DNA of 64,000 nucleotides from Strigamia acuminata. Its lineage: Eukaryota > Arthropoda > Chilopoda > Geophilomorpha > Linotaeniidae. The stretch covers positions 3,968,001-4,032,000 of the forward strand of contig OX442319.1 in the NCBI GenBank assembly GCA_949358305.1, written 5' to 3'. The stretch's first letter is position 1; every line of letters starts with the position of its first letter. A model generated the notes under the pieces. The model worked only from the letters and a program-made list of their open reading frames with translations, was not told the origin of the DNA and did no database searches. Both the position numbers and the translations under genes were made by a program. This document shows positions 44,701 to 51,213 of this stretch, piece by piece.

Positions 44701-47321
44701 ACGCGCTGTGATTGGCTGAGACCCATTGATGTCAATTTCTTTCCTCGACGTAAGTTTTCTCAAATTCGATTTTCTCGAGGTTTTAGCTTCTTTTTTTTAC
44801 CCCCCCAGACCTAACGTCAGACGTGAACGTAGCCACTTCGAATATAAATATACAGGGTGGAAGAAAAGTCTGTTCCCCTGAAATATTTCCTGAGCAATTG
44901 CATCTAGGCCAACTTTGATGAAGCGATCATATAGGAAGTTGGGTGAGAGCAATCCAATGATGGCATAAATTTGACCTTGCAGGCCATTTTTTTTTGTATA
45001 GATTTGTGGGGCTCTGTGTGCAAATATAGACATAATTTTGCTTCGCCGGATACAGGAGACATAGGAAATTCTTTTAAATAACATCTGTGTACCTGGGAAC
45101 CATGGCAACTTCTCCTAATTGCATTGAGACAATTTTTTTTTTAAATTAATGACTCATTTCTCGCATGACAAACGACTCCACCAGAGATTATTGCGCACGA
45201 TTTCAGTCGATTGAAGAAAAAAATTTTAAAAAAAAATTATTTTTTTAATTTTTGGTCGTGTTGTCATGGCGACGGTGGTCAGAGGAGAAATTTCCGGTGA
45301 ATTTTTATTAAATTGGCGTGTGAATTGGAGATGGTTCGTAATCGATTGAACGGTAAAGTTAGGTTCCAAAAATGTCGTAAAAGTGATAATAAAAAAATTA
45401 TAAACCATTAAATAAGTAAATAAAAAATGGAGGTACTTACTTGGACTTCCAGTGCATGGTAAGTGACAATTAGTCCTAATAGTACTACGGTTGATACTGA
45501 AATGAGTGTTTTGAATGCGGTGGAATAAAAAGATGCCTGGAAAAAAATTTATTGTTATTAAATTAATGTAGGCTATAGATTTCAGTGAACACATTTTTTT
45601 AAAATTGCTTTTAGGTGTAGTTTGAAATTAATCGAAACACGATGGGAATGGGGTCCGTTAGAAAAATTCTGGCCAATTTAATTCTGGCAAATTTAAGAAA
45701 GTTTTGGAAAGTTTTGGAAAATTAAAAAATTATGGAAAAATTTGGAAAATTAAAAAATTCTGGAAAATTTTGGAAAATTATGAAAAATTTTGAGAAATTT
45801 TAAGAAATTTTAAGAGAATTTGAGAAAATTAAAAAAAATTCTGAAAAAGTTTGGAAAATTACGAAAAAAATTTTGAGAAATTTTTAGAGTATTTGAGAAA
45901 ATTTAAAATAATTTGAAAAAATTCAAAATAATTTGAAAAAATTTAAAAAAATTTAAGAAAATTTAAGAGAATTTGACTAAATGTAAGAGAATGTGAGAAA
46001 ACTCACAAAAATGTGAGAAAATTAAAAAAAAATGTGAGAAAATGTGCTAAAATTCAAGAAAGTTTAAAAAAATGTGCTAAAATTAAAAAAAATTAAAAAA
46101 AAATGTGCTAAAATTCAAGAAAATTTCAAAATGTGCTAAAATTCAAGAAAATTTAAGAAAATTTGCTAAAATAAAAGAAAATTTAAGAAAATGTGCTGAA
46201 ATTCAAGAAAATTTAAGAAAATTTGCTAAAATAAAAGAAAATTTAAGAAAATGTGCTGAAATTCAAGAAAATTTAAGAAAATATGAGAAAATTTAAGAAA
46301 ATGTAAGAAAATTTTAATAAAATGTGAGAAAAACTTAATAAAACGTGAGAAAATAAAATATGCGAAAAATTAAGAAAATGTGCTAAAAATTAAGAAAATG
46401 TGCTAAAATTCAAGAAAATCTAGACGACAAACAGCGCCCTAACCCTAACCAAATTCAAAATTCCAAATTTCCAAATTTCCAAATTTCCAAATTTCCAAAC
46501 CCCATTCCTTGCCCACACACACTATCCTCTTCCTCACAAAAAACAACTTCCACAAAAACAAACAAAACAATAAATTGCATCCCACCAATAAATCAATACT
46601 CAATACTCACTTTACTATACAATCCCCCGGAAAAAAGTTCATTCTCCACGACCATCATAAGTATGCCAAACATCCCCATAACGAGTGCATAATCGCTGAT
46701 CCTCTTCCGCTTCTCAAACAAAGCCTTCCGCCTCCCCAACCGATAGCCGACGTTCGGCTTGTTACTCCTCCGGTGCTCCTGCTCGCACAAGCTGCCCGCA
46801 CGCTCCGTGTTGACTCCGACGAGCGCCAGACTCGGGTCTTGGTCTTCCATGTTTTCCATATCCCCTCGCACGAGGCCCTTCATCGAGCTTGAGACCGAAG
46901 AGGACGGCGATCCGAGGCCGAGGCAGGGCTTCCGCAGTTGCTTGAAATGCCGCAGCGCGCCATTGACTCGCATCGAATCGGCCGCGATTTCGGACAGGAA
47001 TTCGTTCCGGCCAACACAGAGCGACCGACGATGGTCGTAGTGATAGACCGGATGACGGATGATGGGATCCCGCGACTGACGACGAACAGACTCGCGAGAT
47101 CCCGACTGGCTGAGCGCTAGGCCCGCGTGCGACCGCGCATGGCCTGCGCCGAGCGGCGCGATGTCGTTGAACACGGCCGCGTGGTACGAGCTGCGACGGC
47201 CGGGCAGCGTGATTTCGAGCGCCGGGCGTGCGGGAACTACGAGCTTTTCCGTCGATTGTTGGATTGTGCATCCCGACTCGTCCCCACACGATGGCGCTGG
47301 CGAGCGTGGTGAGTTGAGCAC
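26410..47321 (-). CDS. KCNN: Small-conductance Ca2+-activated K+ channel (SK/KCNN), nine exons recognised
   Basis: Exons in transcript order: 47321(uncertain)-46611, 45536-45441, 31755-31334, 29993-29917, 29634-29576, 29502-29392, 27647-27520, 27448-27379, 26796-26410. All splice phases agree and give about 686 residues. SK channels are plasma-membrane tetramers opened by Ca2+ through bound calmodulin; they shape after-hyperpolarisation in excitable cells. Visible marks: the N-terminal [16 protein letters not shown], segments S1-S6, the selectivity filter GYGD, and the calmodulin-binding domain ([10 protein letters not shown]) followed by a coiled coil. No frameshift or stop is seen. The start is unresolved: a TGA lies in frame at 47349-47351, so either a small upstream exon exists (see 48440-48449) or a later Met is used. 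The third-to-second exon gap is a 13.7-kb intron full of MITEs. IK (KCNN4) is less likely because the N-terminus is long. Confidence 0.95.
26884..27350. repeat. Tandem repeat, ~21-bp unit, in KCNN last intron
   Basis: About 22 units of GGCTAAAAACATCAATTTTTG. Towards the right the unit changes to GGCTAAAAACATCAATATAAG, in two blocks. It ends 30 bp from the exon at 27379. An open frame on either strand here is only a by-product of the period being a multiple of three. Confidence 0.95.
27379..27448 (-). CDS. KCNN: KCNN exon: after calmodulin-binding domain
   Basis: 70 nt. Completes the split Ser codon and reads [18 protein letters not shown] then TDMAK, ending phase 0 at a GTTGGT donor. Confidence 0.95.
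27520..27647 (-). CDS. KCNN: KCNN exon: calmodulin-binding domain
   Basis: 128 nt, acceptor ATTATAG, donor GTGAGT. Reads [19 protein letters not shown] then [18 protein letters not shown]. This is the constitutive calmodulin anchor of SK channels and is very well conserved. Confidence 0.97.
28370..28835. repeat. Tandem repeat, 31-bp unit, in KCNN intron
   Basis: About 15 copies of a 31-bp unit containing TCAATTTCATCAATTTTTGA and CTAAATTGTAG. A block of five units has TTTTGG in place of TTTTTG, which shows spread by unequal exchange. The flanks 27648-28369 and 28836-29391 have no other feature that I can support. Confidence 0.95.
29392..29502 (-). CDS. KCNN: KCNN exon: S6 and proximal C-terminus
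   Basis: 111 nt, exactly 37 codons, from acceptor TTTGGCAG to donor GTAACA. Reads [18 protein letters not shown] then [19 protein letters not shown]. Confidence 0.95.
29576..29634 (-). CDS. KCNN: KCNN exon: selectivity filter and S6 start
   Basis: 59 nt. Joins to give [20 protein letters not shown] then IM, with acceptor TTTAACCAG and donor GTAAGT. The intron to the pore-helix exon (29635-29916) is almost filled by the inverted-repeat element at 29671-29897. Confidence 0.95.
29671..29897. mobile_element. Small inverted-repeat element inside a KCNN intron
   Basis: Arms of 36 bp starting CTATACTCAAAACCAC match with one difference. One arm plus its inner flank also occurs alone at 12974-13026. 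The inner parts resemble the larger element at 32529-32990 (shared CTACACCAGTGAA and GGAAAAGTAG), so both belong to one broad family. It sits 20 bp from the pore-helix exon. Confidence 0.8.
29917..29993 (-). CDS. KCNN: KCNN exon: pore helix
   Basis: 77 nt from acceptor TTTTCAG to donor GTAAGT. Reads [20 protein letters not shown] then LSVGYG; the filter's final Gly-Asp is completed by the next exon. Confidence 0.95.
30381..30680. mobile_element. MITE, GGTGCGTTCAATCTTAAATG family
   Basis: 300 bp with inverted ends GGTGCGTTCAATCTTAAATG and its near-complement, flanked by TA on each side. A longer member is at 36892-37301. The ends resemble those at 39298 and 40360. The TA duplication and GGTGCGTTC ends may fit ISL2EU-type elements, but I cannot confirm this. 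Confidence 0.88.
31334..31755 (-). CDS. KCNN: KCNN exon: S3 to S5
   Basis: 422 nt, acceptor TTTACAG, donor GTAAAT, leaving phase 2. Includes [23 protein letters not shown] (S3), the S4 region [20 protein letters not shown] with the invariant SSRSIGALN, and S5 [20 protein letters not shown] ending LCER. Confidence 0.97.
32529..32990. mobile_element. Inverted-repeat element with perfect 54-bp arms
   Basis: The arms begin TATACTCAGACTCACCATAA and contain ACCAGTTCCTATTGGCCG; I see no mismatch over 54 bp. The 462-bp element has no ORF. Perfect arms suggest a recent insertion. The target duplication is unclear because both flanks are TATA-rich. Confidence 0.88.
33884..34369. mobile_element. MITE, GAGTTTGC ends, TA target duplication
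   Basis: Left end GAGTTTGCAGGATGCATTTT, right end complement GAGTTTGCGGGGTGCATTTT, each next to TA. Both continue CCCTTA. The interior repeats the TAAGGGAAAAAT motif. A partial right end recurs at about 30155-30178. Confidence 0.85.
35225..35345 (+). repeat. Coding-like patch duplicated at 39972-40050
   Basis: The plus-strand frame reads [20 protein letters not shown] then [15 protein letters not shown]. The first half recurs in diverged, stop-containing form near 39972-40050. Probably a dispersed gene fragment; the family is not recognised. Confidence 0.4.
35359..36138. mobile_element. MITE, CCGAATTACCCCGCTTAAAG ends
   Basis: Left end CCGAATTACCCCGCTTAAAG next to TA, right end ...GCTTAAAGCAAGGTAATACG next to TTA. 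It contains internal GCATGCCG copies. A related left end lies alone at 30776. It is interrupted by a 67-bp pogo-like end at 35890-35956. Confidence 0.75.
35890..35956. mobile_element. Pogo/Tigger-like terminal fragment
   Basis: On the minus strand it starts CAGTCGAAACTCTTTATAAC next to TA and continues with repeated TTATAACGAA-like motifs, typical of pogo-type ends. A close copy is at 48736-48803. Confidence 0.6.
36395..36811 (+). other. 138-codon open frame, unrecognised
   Basis: The last part ([19 protein letters not shown], then [21 protein letters not shown]) has more balanced composition and a charged helical look than the AT-rich first part. It lies in a KCNN intron on the opposite strand. 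Possibly a terminal exon-like relic; weak. Confidence 0.2.
36892..37301. mobile_element. MITE, GGTGYGTTCAATCTTAAATG family, longer member
   Basis: 410 bp, flanked by TA (36890-36891, 37302-37303). Ends GGTGTGTTCAATCTTAAATG and GGTGCGTTCAATCTTAAATG as complement. It shares internal blocks with 30381-30680, such as GCATTTGAGC near the middle. Confidence 0.88.
37333..37899. mobile_element. piggyBac-type MITE, CCCTCAGATGG ends
   Basis: TTAA at 37329-37332 and 37900-37903; inverted ends CCCTCAGATGG / CCATCTGAGGG. 567 bp with no ORF of note. Same superfamily signature as 2822-3258 but a different family. Confidence 0.88.
39298..39832. mobile_element. MITE, GGCGCATTCAATAACT family, intact copy
   Basis: 535 bp flanked by TA (39296-39297, 39833-39834). 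Ends GGCGCATTCAATAACT and the perfect complement AGTTATTGAATGCGCC. The interior is rich in CGTTTAAAC and CTCGTTTA motifs. A second copy at 49925 was split by Gypsy-2. Confidence 0.92.
40360..40900. mobile_element. MITE, GGTGCATTCAAAAACTC family, with nested MITE
   Basis: Flanked by TA (40358-40359, 40901-40902); ends GGTGCATTCAAAAACTCTAA and complement GGTGCATTCATAAACTCTAA. It contains a large internal inverted repeat around 40396-40480 (GTACGTGACGTCATTCCCAT and its complement). It is itself inserted in the GATCAATTTAGACATTA satellite, copies of which flank both sides. A relic of the family is at 3634-3706. Confidence 0.9.
40494..40874. mobile_element. Nested MITE, CCGTATTACCTCACATAAAG ends
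   Basis: 381 bp with TA on both sides (40492-40493, 40875-40876). Ends CCGTATTACCTCACATAAAG and complement CCGTATTACCTCACATTAAG, followed by GCATGCCG-type inner repeats. Removing it rejoins the host MITE's GAGTTTTGCATA and TGTTTTAGAG. Confidence 0.92.
40903..41398. repeat. Three-zone satellite
   Basis: Zone 1: about seven 20-bp units GATCAATTTAGACATTATTT-like. Zone 2: about four 30-bp units adding TTTAGTGTTCTT. Zone 3: about six 31-bp units with CAGTCGTTTTGTTCAATTTA. Adjacent zones share the core CAATTTAGACATT, so the array evolved in steps. Confidence 0.92.
41407..41580. mobile_element. hAT-type MITE with 8-bp target duplication
   Basis: 174 bp. TTAGCATC lies on both sides (41399-41406 and 41581-41588). 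Ends CACTGCTGGACTGG and complement CAGGGCTGGACTGG. The 8-bp duplication and CAGGG start are hAT hallmarks. The interior has repeated CCCGTGGCCCGAC motifs. Confidence 0.92.
42760..44225. repeat. Cluster of TTTACATG / TTTTCCAGATAAGT repeats
   Basis: At least five copies in both orientations of a unit with TTTACATG, then CAGTTTTCCAGAAAAGTAAA-like sequence, then AATTCG. Further copies are at 33550-33620 and 34520-34590. The pattern fits nested insertions of one palindromic MITE family, but I cannot draw clean borders. An upstream 114-codon open frame at 42474-42818 is not recognised. Confidence 0.7.
44660..44836. mobile_element. MITE, GTSGCTACGTTCACGTC ends
   Basis: 177 bp; ends GTCGCTACGTTCACGTCCGA and complement GTGGCTACGTTCACGTCTGA. 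The left end repeats the GACGTGAAC motif internally. Target duplication not clear. Confidence 0.75.
45441..45536 (-). CDS. KCNN: KCNN exon: S2
   Basis: 96 nt, 32 codons, acceptor TTTCCAG and donor GTAAGT, phase 0 at both ends. Reads [20 protein letters not shown] then [12 protein letters not shown], the S2 helix and following loop of SK channels. Confidence 0.95.
45690..46430. repeat. Degenerate A-rich tandem repeat in KCNN first recognised intron
   Basis: Loose 9-11 bp units such as GAAAATTTAAGA, ripening into 30-bp units with AATGTGCTAAAATTCAAG between 46100 and 46290. It ends near 46430, followed by CCAAATTT 9-bp units at 46455-46497. Confidence 0.88.
46611..47321 (-). CDS. KCNN: KCNN exon 1 or 2: N-terminus to S1
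   Basis: Codes a Ser/Arg-rich cytoplasmic N-terminus, then [20 protein letters not shown] and S1 ([19 protein letters not shown]), ending YSK at a GTGAGT donor (phase 0). It is strikingly GC-rich compared with its surroundings, like a CpG-rich 5' exon. The upper limit is the last possible codon after an in-frame TGA, not a proven start. Confidence 0.9.
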
Positions 47322-47709
47322 ATGCGTGTGGGGCTGCTCTTGCTGTTGTCACCATGACAACAGTGGAGTGACGTGGTTCTGTTCGCAGGCTAAAGAGAAA
47401 TACGAATGGTGCTGTTTTTAAACGAAGATCACTATGAACATCATGAATCAGGAGCGGACTTGTAGTTTCTCGGAGTTTCTTGGAGGCCCCGAAATTACAA
47501 AACAAATATTTTTGCTCGTGAAAAATTTAAGATACATTAATTTTATGATTAGGGTCCCAAGACTAGAAATCCGCTTCCGCTATGGATATTCAGGAATGAA
47601 TTCGTCACAACTTTTTGAACAGAATAAATGATTTTGCAAGTGGGAAAAAGGCATTTTTTTGGGAAATAAATTCATTTTGAACTGAAAAAATTGCTTTCAT
47701 GCAAAATAA

Positions 47710-48165
47710 TGCACTTTTTATAAAATTCTGCATTTTAAATATGAAATTCTTTCTGCATATTAAATATGAAATTCTGCGTTTTAAATATAAAATTCTGCAT
47801 TTTAAATATGAAATTCTGCGTTTTAAATGTGAAATTCTGCATTTTAAATGTGAAAATTCTGCATTTTAAATGTAAAATTCTGCATTTTAAATGTAAAATT
47901 CTGCATTTTAAATGTGAAATTCTACATTTTAAATGTGAAAAAAATGAATTTCAAACGTGAAAAAATTATTTTAAAATGTGGAAAAAAATGCATTTTAAAT
48001 GTGGGAAAAAATGCATTTTAAATGGGAAAAAATGCATGTTAAATGGGGAAAAATGCATTTTAAATATAAAAAAATTAATTTTAAATGTGAAAAAACGCAT
48101 TTTAAATGTGAACAAATGCATTAATGGAGAAAAACATTTATTTTTAACTGAAAAAAATGCATTTT
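47710..48165. repeat. Tandem repeat, ~21-bp unit
   Basis: Units AAATTCTGCATTTTAAATGTG on the left, grading into AAAAAATGCATTTTAAATGTG-type units on the right. It lies just upstream (in transcript sense) of the large KCNN 5' exon. Confidence 0.92.
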
Positions 48166-48439
48166 GAACGTATACCTTGGCGGGTAAAACAGCATTTACA
48201 GGCTACAATTGAAAATTCATGCTGTTTTTAAGAAGTGCATCGCTGAATTGCTGTCTTTAAGCTTTAAGAGCCATTGTTATTGGCGATAAGCTTTGATATT
48301 CTTACTCACAATGAGTTTTCGCGTATAAATAAGCGCACATATATTTTATATTTATTTGATATTAATGTACGCCTGATAACGGAAGATTTCTTATTCAAAT
48401 TATAGCGCTAAATGCTTCAAAATCAGTTCTAATGCTTAC

Positions 48440-48449
48440 CTTGACTCAT
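48440..48449 (-). CDS. Candidate first coding exon (MSQ) upstream of KCNN
   Basis: On the minus strand AAAATGAGTCAAG is followed by a perfect donor GTAAGC. Phase 1 would join the KCNN frame if an acceptor after CAACAGCAAG near 47341 is used, giving MSQEQPHTH and onwards. That acceptor is weak, so this is a hypothesis, not a call. Confidence 0.3.
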
Positions 48450-48576
48450 TTTCTTGCTGCTGTGGATCGCCGCACAGTTCTGTGCGCATGCACCTCACTA
48501 CTGGGCGGATGGAGAGAGTTGTTGCTAGTAGAAACAGCATCCAATTACGTCATCAATTGAGCGGCCATCACTGGTG

Positions 48577-48583
48577 TATATAA
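48577..48583 (-). promoter_or_regulatory. Possible TATA box for a minus-strand promoter
   Basis: TATATAC-type motif (TTTATATACACC on the minus strand) about 130 bp upstream of the ATG at 48449. Only positional support. Confidence 0.25.
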
Positions 48584-48735
48584 ACAAAGAACGAAAAAAT
48601 TGGTTTTCTTTTATTGTTGTTGTTGTTATGAATATTATTATTATTTATTATTAAGTATAATTATTGGTTTTCAATCGACTCAAATGTGATGAGTTTGTCA
48701 CGACCTCTTTTGGCAGGAATTTGCAAGTTACGCAA

Positions 48736-48803
48736 GCCATTTTTAGCTATTCGTTATATCGATAATTCGTTACATTGCGATTCGTTATAAAGAGTTTCGA
48801 CTG
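48736..48803. mobile_element. Pogo/Tigger-like terminal fragment, second copy
   Basis: Near-identical to 35890-35956, with the CAGTCGAAACTCTTTATAAC end next to TA. Only one end is found. Sequence from 48810 to 49120 is AT-rich with no feature. Confidence 0.6.
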
Positions 48804-49120
48804 TATACATTTTGGAATGCAAATATAAAAGAGAAAAAATTATTTTTTTATCGTATGAAAACAAACCTTTGTCATAGTTTAAATAATTATCCCAGTTTTC
48901 TAGTCAATACAAATGTTTTTAATTTTTTGCAATAAATTTAAAAATCTGCTGTTGGAGTTGAAAAAGCCAAAATGTTTTCTTTTTTCATCGTTTGGTATAA
49001 CAACTTAAAACTCTATAATTATATTTTATTAATACAATAAAACATTCATAATTAGTGAAATTTGCTGGTTGAAATTTGGAAGACCATGGAATGTTATATT
49101 TATATATAAACTTGTATGTG

Positions 49121-49236
49121 TTATTTAACAATTTGGGCTTCAAAAGGCGTTTTCGGATTCTCGATATCGCTTTTACTTTGGATCAGTTTGAGCTCGATAA
49201 GAGCAGCTTTCTGAACTTCTCTTTTCGATAGTTTGC
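49121..49236 (-). pseudogene. PDXK: PDXK last exon
   Basis: 116 nt from acceptor ACAACCAG to TAA. Matches the PDXK C-terminus (LxLIQSKSDIENP). Confidence 0.85.
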
Positions 49237-49284
49237 CTGGTTGTATCCAAACAAAGAAAAAAAAAAGATTCAAAATAAAATCAC

Positions 49285-49378
49285 TGTTAAGTAAATTGGT
49301 TTTTGAACCTTCAGCCATTTCAAACGTCCGTTTTAAAACATCTTGGACAGTACTTACGGTCTTCTCAGACGCAATCTG
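49285..49378 (-). pseudogene. PDXK: PDXK penultimate exon
   Basis: 94 nt, donor GTGATT. Reads ASEKTVSTVQDVLKRTFEMA, matching the late helix of PDXK. Confidence 0.85.
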
Positions 49379-49540
49379 CTAAAATTTTAAAAAATCTGTA
49401 AACTACGAGACATGACGATGATCTAGTTCTTTGGCAATTATCTAGTTCACACAACTGGATTGGAATTATCTAGCTTAAAATTTTATAAACTAGATAAATT
49501 TGGTTTATCTACCAGTCGAATCACCGTATGTTCAGCTGGG

Positions 49541-49608
49541 ATTGATTTTCTTCAGCTCTTTGGCGATGTCCGCTATTTTTCGTACGAAAGTAACATCACC
49601 AATGTAGC
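49541..49608 (-). pseudogene. PDXK: PDXK exon remnant ending in deletion
   Basis: Acceptor TTTTTTAG at 49609-49610 and matching phase. Similarity ends after KKINP, where a TGA (49532-49534) follows instead of the expected conserved strand. Next come 150 bp of palindromic CTAGATAATT-like filler, marking the deletion scar. Confidence 0.8.
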
Positions 49609-49682
49609 CTAAAAAAATTTAAAATGTTCTGTTTTAGGGTAGTTCGCTATTTTTTTATTTTTATTAATTTGCATATAATTAC

Positions 49683-49793
49683 CCGATAAGATATGGGTGT
49701 AATTTAAAATATTATTTAATCTTAATCCCGACATAAGTTGTTCCAATTGAGTTGCATCAAGTACCGGTACTTGGCCTTTGCATTGTTGATACC
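49683..49793 (-). pseudogene. PDXK: PDXK internal exon
   Basis: 111 nt, acceptor AATTTTAG, donor GTAATT. Codes the KGQV...LRLNN block of the substrate side. Confidence 0.88.
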
Positions 49794-49924
49794 CTAAAAT
49801 TAAACGGCAAATCATGAGTAAAATTCAATTGAATTTTTTATTGTAAAAATTCAAATTTTTAATTTAAAAAAATTCGATAAAGTTCAGATTTATTCTGCTT
49901 TCAATTACTTTGTTAATAACACTA

Positions 49925-50093
49925 GGCGCATTCAATAACTGATAAACGGCCGTTTAAACCCGTTTGCACGAACTTTTAAACGAGATTCTCGTTTATTTGC
50001 TATCGTTTGTTTGCTAAATAAACGATTGCATTCAGAAACGAGACCTTTCGTGTAAAAATTCGTGCTGAGACGAAAATTTACACGAAAAGTTTA
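49925..50093. mobile_element. MITE, GGCGCATTCAATAACT family, left part of a copy split by Gypsy-2
   Basis: TA then GGCGCATTCAATAACT, shortened compared with 39298-39832, running to ACACGAAAAGTT at the LTR border. Its other end (AGTTATTGAATGC) is at 60884-60896, on the far side of Gypsy-2. Confidence 0.9.
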
Positions 50094-50714
50094 TGAGTGT
50101 TCGGACGGACGCCACGTGGTCGGGGGAGAGCCACGGAGGCGCTGGACGCAACACACACGATAAAACAAACCACGAAATACACGGAGACACAATATAGTTT
50201 TAGTTATGGCTTTATTGGATGTCTAGGGGTATGATTGTAGTGTCCCATAGTGTATTTCCCAAGGCGGCGGTTCCTTCGAACCGTCCCTAATCAGACCGCG
50301 TGGCACGGCGGCCATCGGCCGCCATGACACACGAGGTCGGTAATCGGTTTTGGGCCACGCCGCCGAAGTTACGGTTAACGTCCGGCGGACGTGGCGCAAC
50401 TGGACGCTCAGGTCCCGGCGGGCGATATCATCGCCACGCCGATAGTTTGGGTTATCTCAATAGCCAGTTTCGGAGGCGGTCGCAACACGACCGTTCGCCT
50501 TGCTGGTTGATCAACAACTCTCTTGTCCCTACGGGGACCAACCACTTCCGGAAGGGCGACTTCCGGGGCCCGATCCTGCTTGACCAAAGGCCCGCAGCTC
50601 CACCTGGTTGCGGGGGACCGCAACAGGCTGCGCGAGATACGAGAGGCGCTGGAGCTGCGCCAAGTGCATTGCCGTTGCAGTGCAGCGACCCGTGCGCAGG
50701 GGCAGCTGGTCACA
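50094..50714 (-). repeat. Gypsy-2 3' LTR
   Basis: 621 bp, GC-rich against an AT-rich host. On the element's strand it starts TGTGACCAGCTGCC and ends CACTCA. Identical to 60263-60883 where compared. Open frames inside it in several directions reflect composition only. Confidence 0.95.
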
Positions 50715-50726
50715 TTTCCCCCCCCT
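50715..50726 (-). promoter_or_regulatory. Gypsy-2 polypurine tract
   Basis: On the element's strand AGGGGGGGGAAA abuts TGTGACC, the LTR start. This fixes the LTR border. Confidence 0.88.
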
Positions 50727-51213
50727 GGAAAAAGGTAAGTACGAGGGGGTACAACGCAATCACTGAAGTGGTTGTTGAAAGTTAACACATCGCATTACTT
50801 TTCTTTTTTCAGATTATCAGATGACCATATTTCGGACGAGCCATCAGCTAGAACGAAGATCACCGGTAGGAATGCACTTGGGAAAATAACAACACTACAA
50901 AGGAACACACACACACTTACCCCCAGGATGGAAAACTTGTACAATTTAAACACTATTGAAAAATAAAAATGTAAAATAACACTTGTAATTTAAAAATATA
51001 TATGAATAAAAAACACTTTTTGAACTTTAAAATCTAACATTTGTAGTTATTGAATCCATTTAACATTAAAAGGTAAGTATGCTAATTTTAACACTTTGGA
51101 ATAATTAATAATAAAAAAAAAACTTGTTTTGACAATAAAAAAAAATTATTTCTGGCACTATAAAAGTCTTAACAGGCTTGGCCAAAATCTCCTTTAAAAC
51201 GGCGGCGAAAACT

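Larger units (their letters stand above)
31756..45440 (-). other. KCNN 13.7-kb intron loaded with nested repeats
   Basis: No host gene is supported inside. It holds at least nine MITEs, two pogo-type or TTTACATG-type repeat families and a three-zone satellite, all listed separately. Stretches without any assigned element (31756-32528, 32991-33883, 34370-35224, 37900-39297, 41589-42759, 44837-45440) are AT-rich. Of these, 38240-38520 holds an imperfect inverted repeat with TTTACATG ends, and 44850-45130 holds an unassigned block beginning ACAGGGTGGAAGAAAAGTC. Confidence 0.75.

Noticed and set aside
44797..45108. 103-codon minus-strand frame beside an ACAGGGTGGAAGAAAAGTC block
   Set aside because: No motif and no second terminal repeat found; left unassigned.
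46430..46446. Telomere-like CCCTAACCCTAACC
   Set aside because: Only two units beside an A-rich satellite; no extended array.
46762..47505. 247-codon minus-strand frame overlapping the KCNN 5' exon
   Set aside because: It is another frame of a GC-rich exon whose correct frame encodes the SK N-terminus; stop codons are rare there by composition.
50300..50785. 161-codon plus-strand frame in the Gypsy-2 LTR, continuing past the border to a splice-like GTAAGT...TTTTTTCAG
   Set aside because: Antisense and inside a GC-rich LTR; the second LTR has the same frame by identity. An antisense transcript is possible but nothing supports coding.
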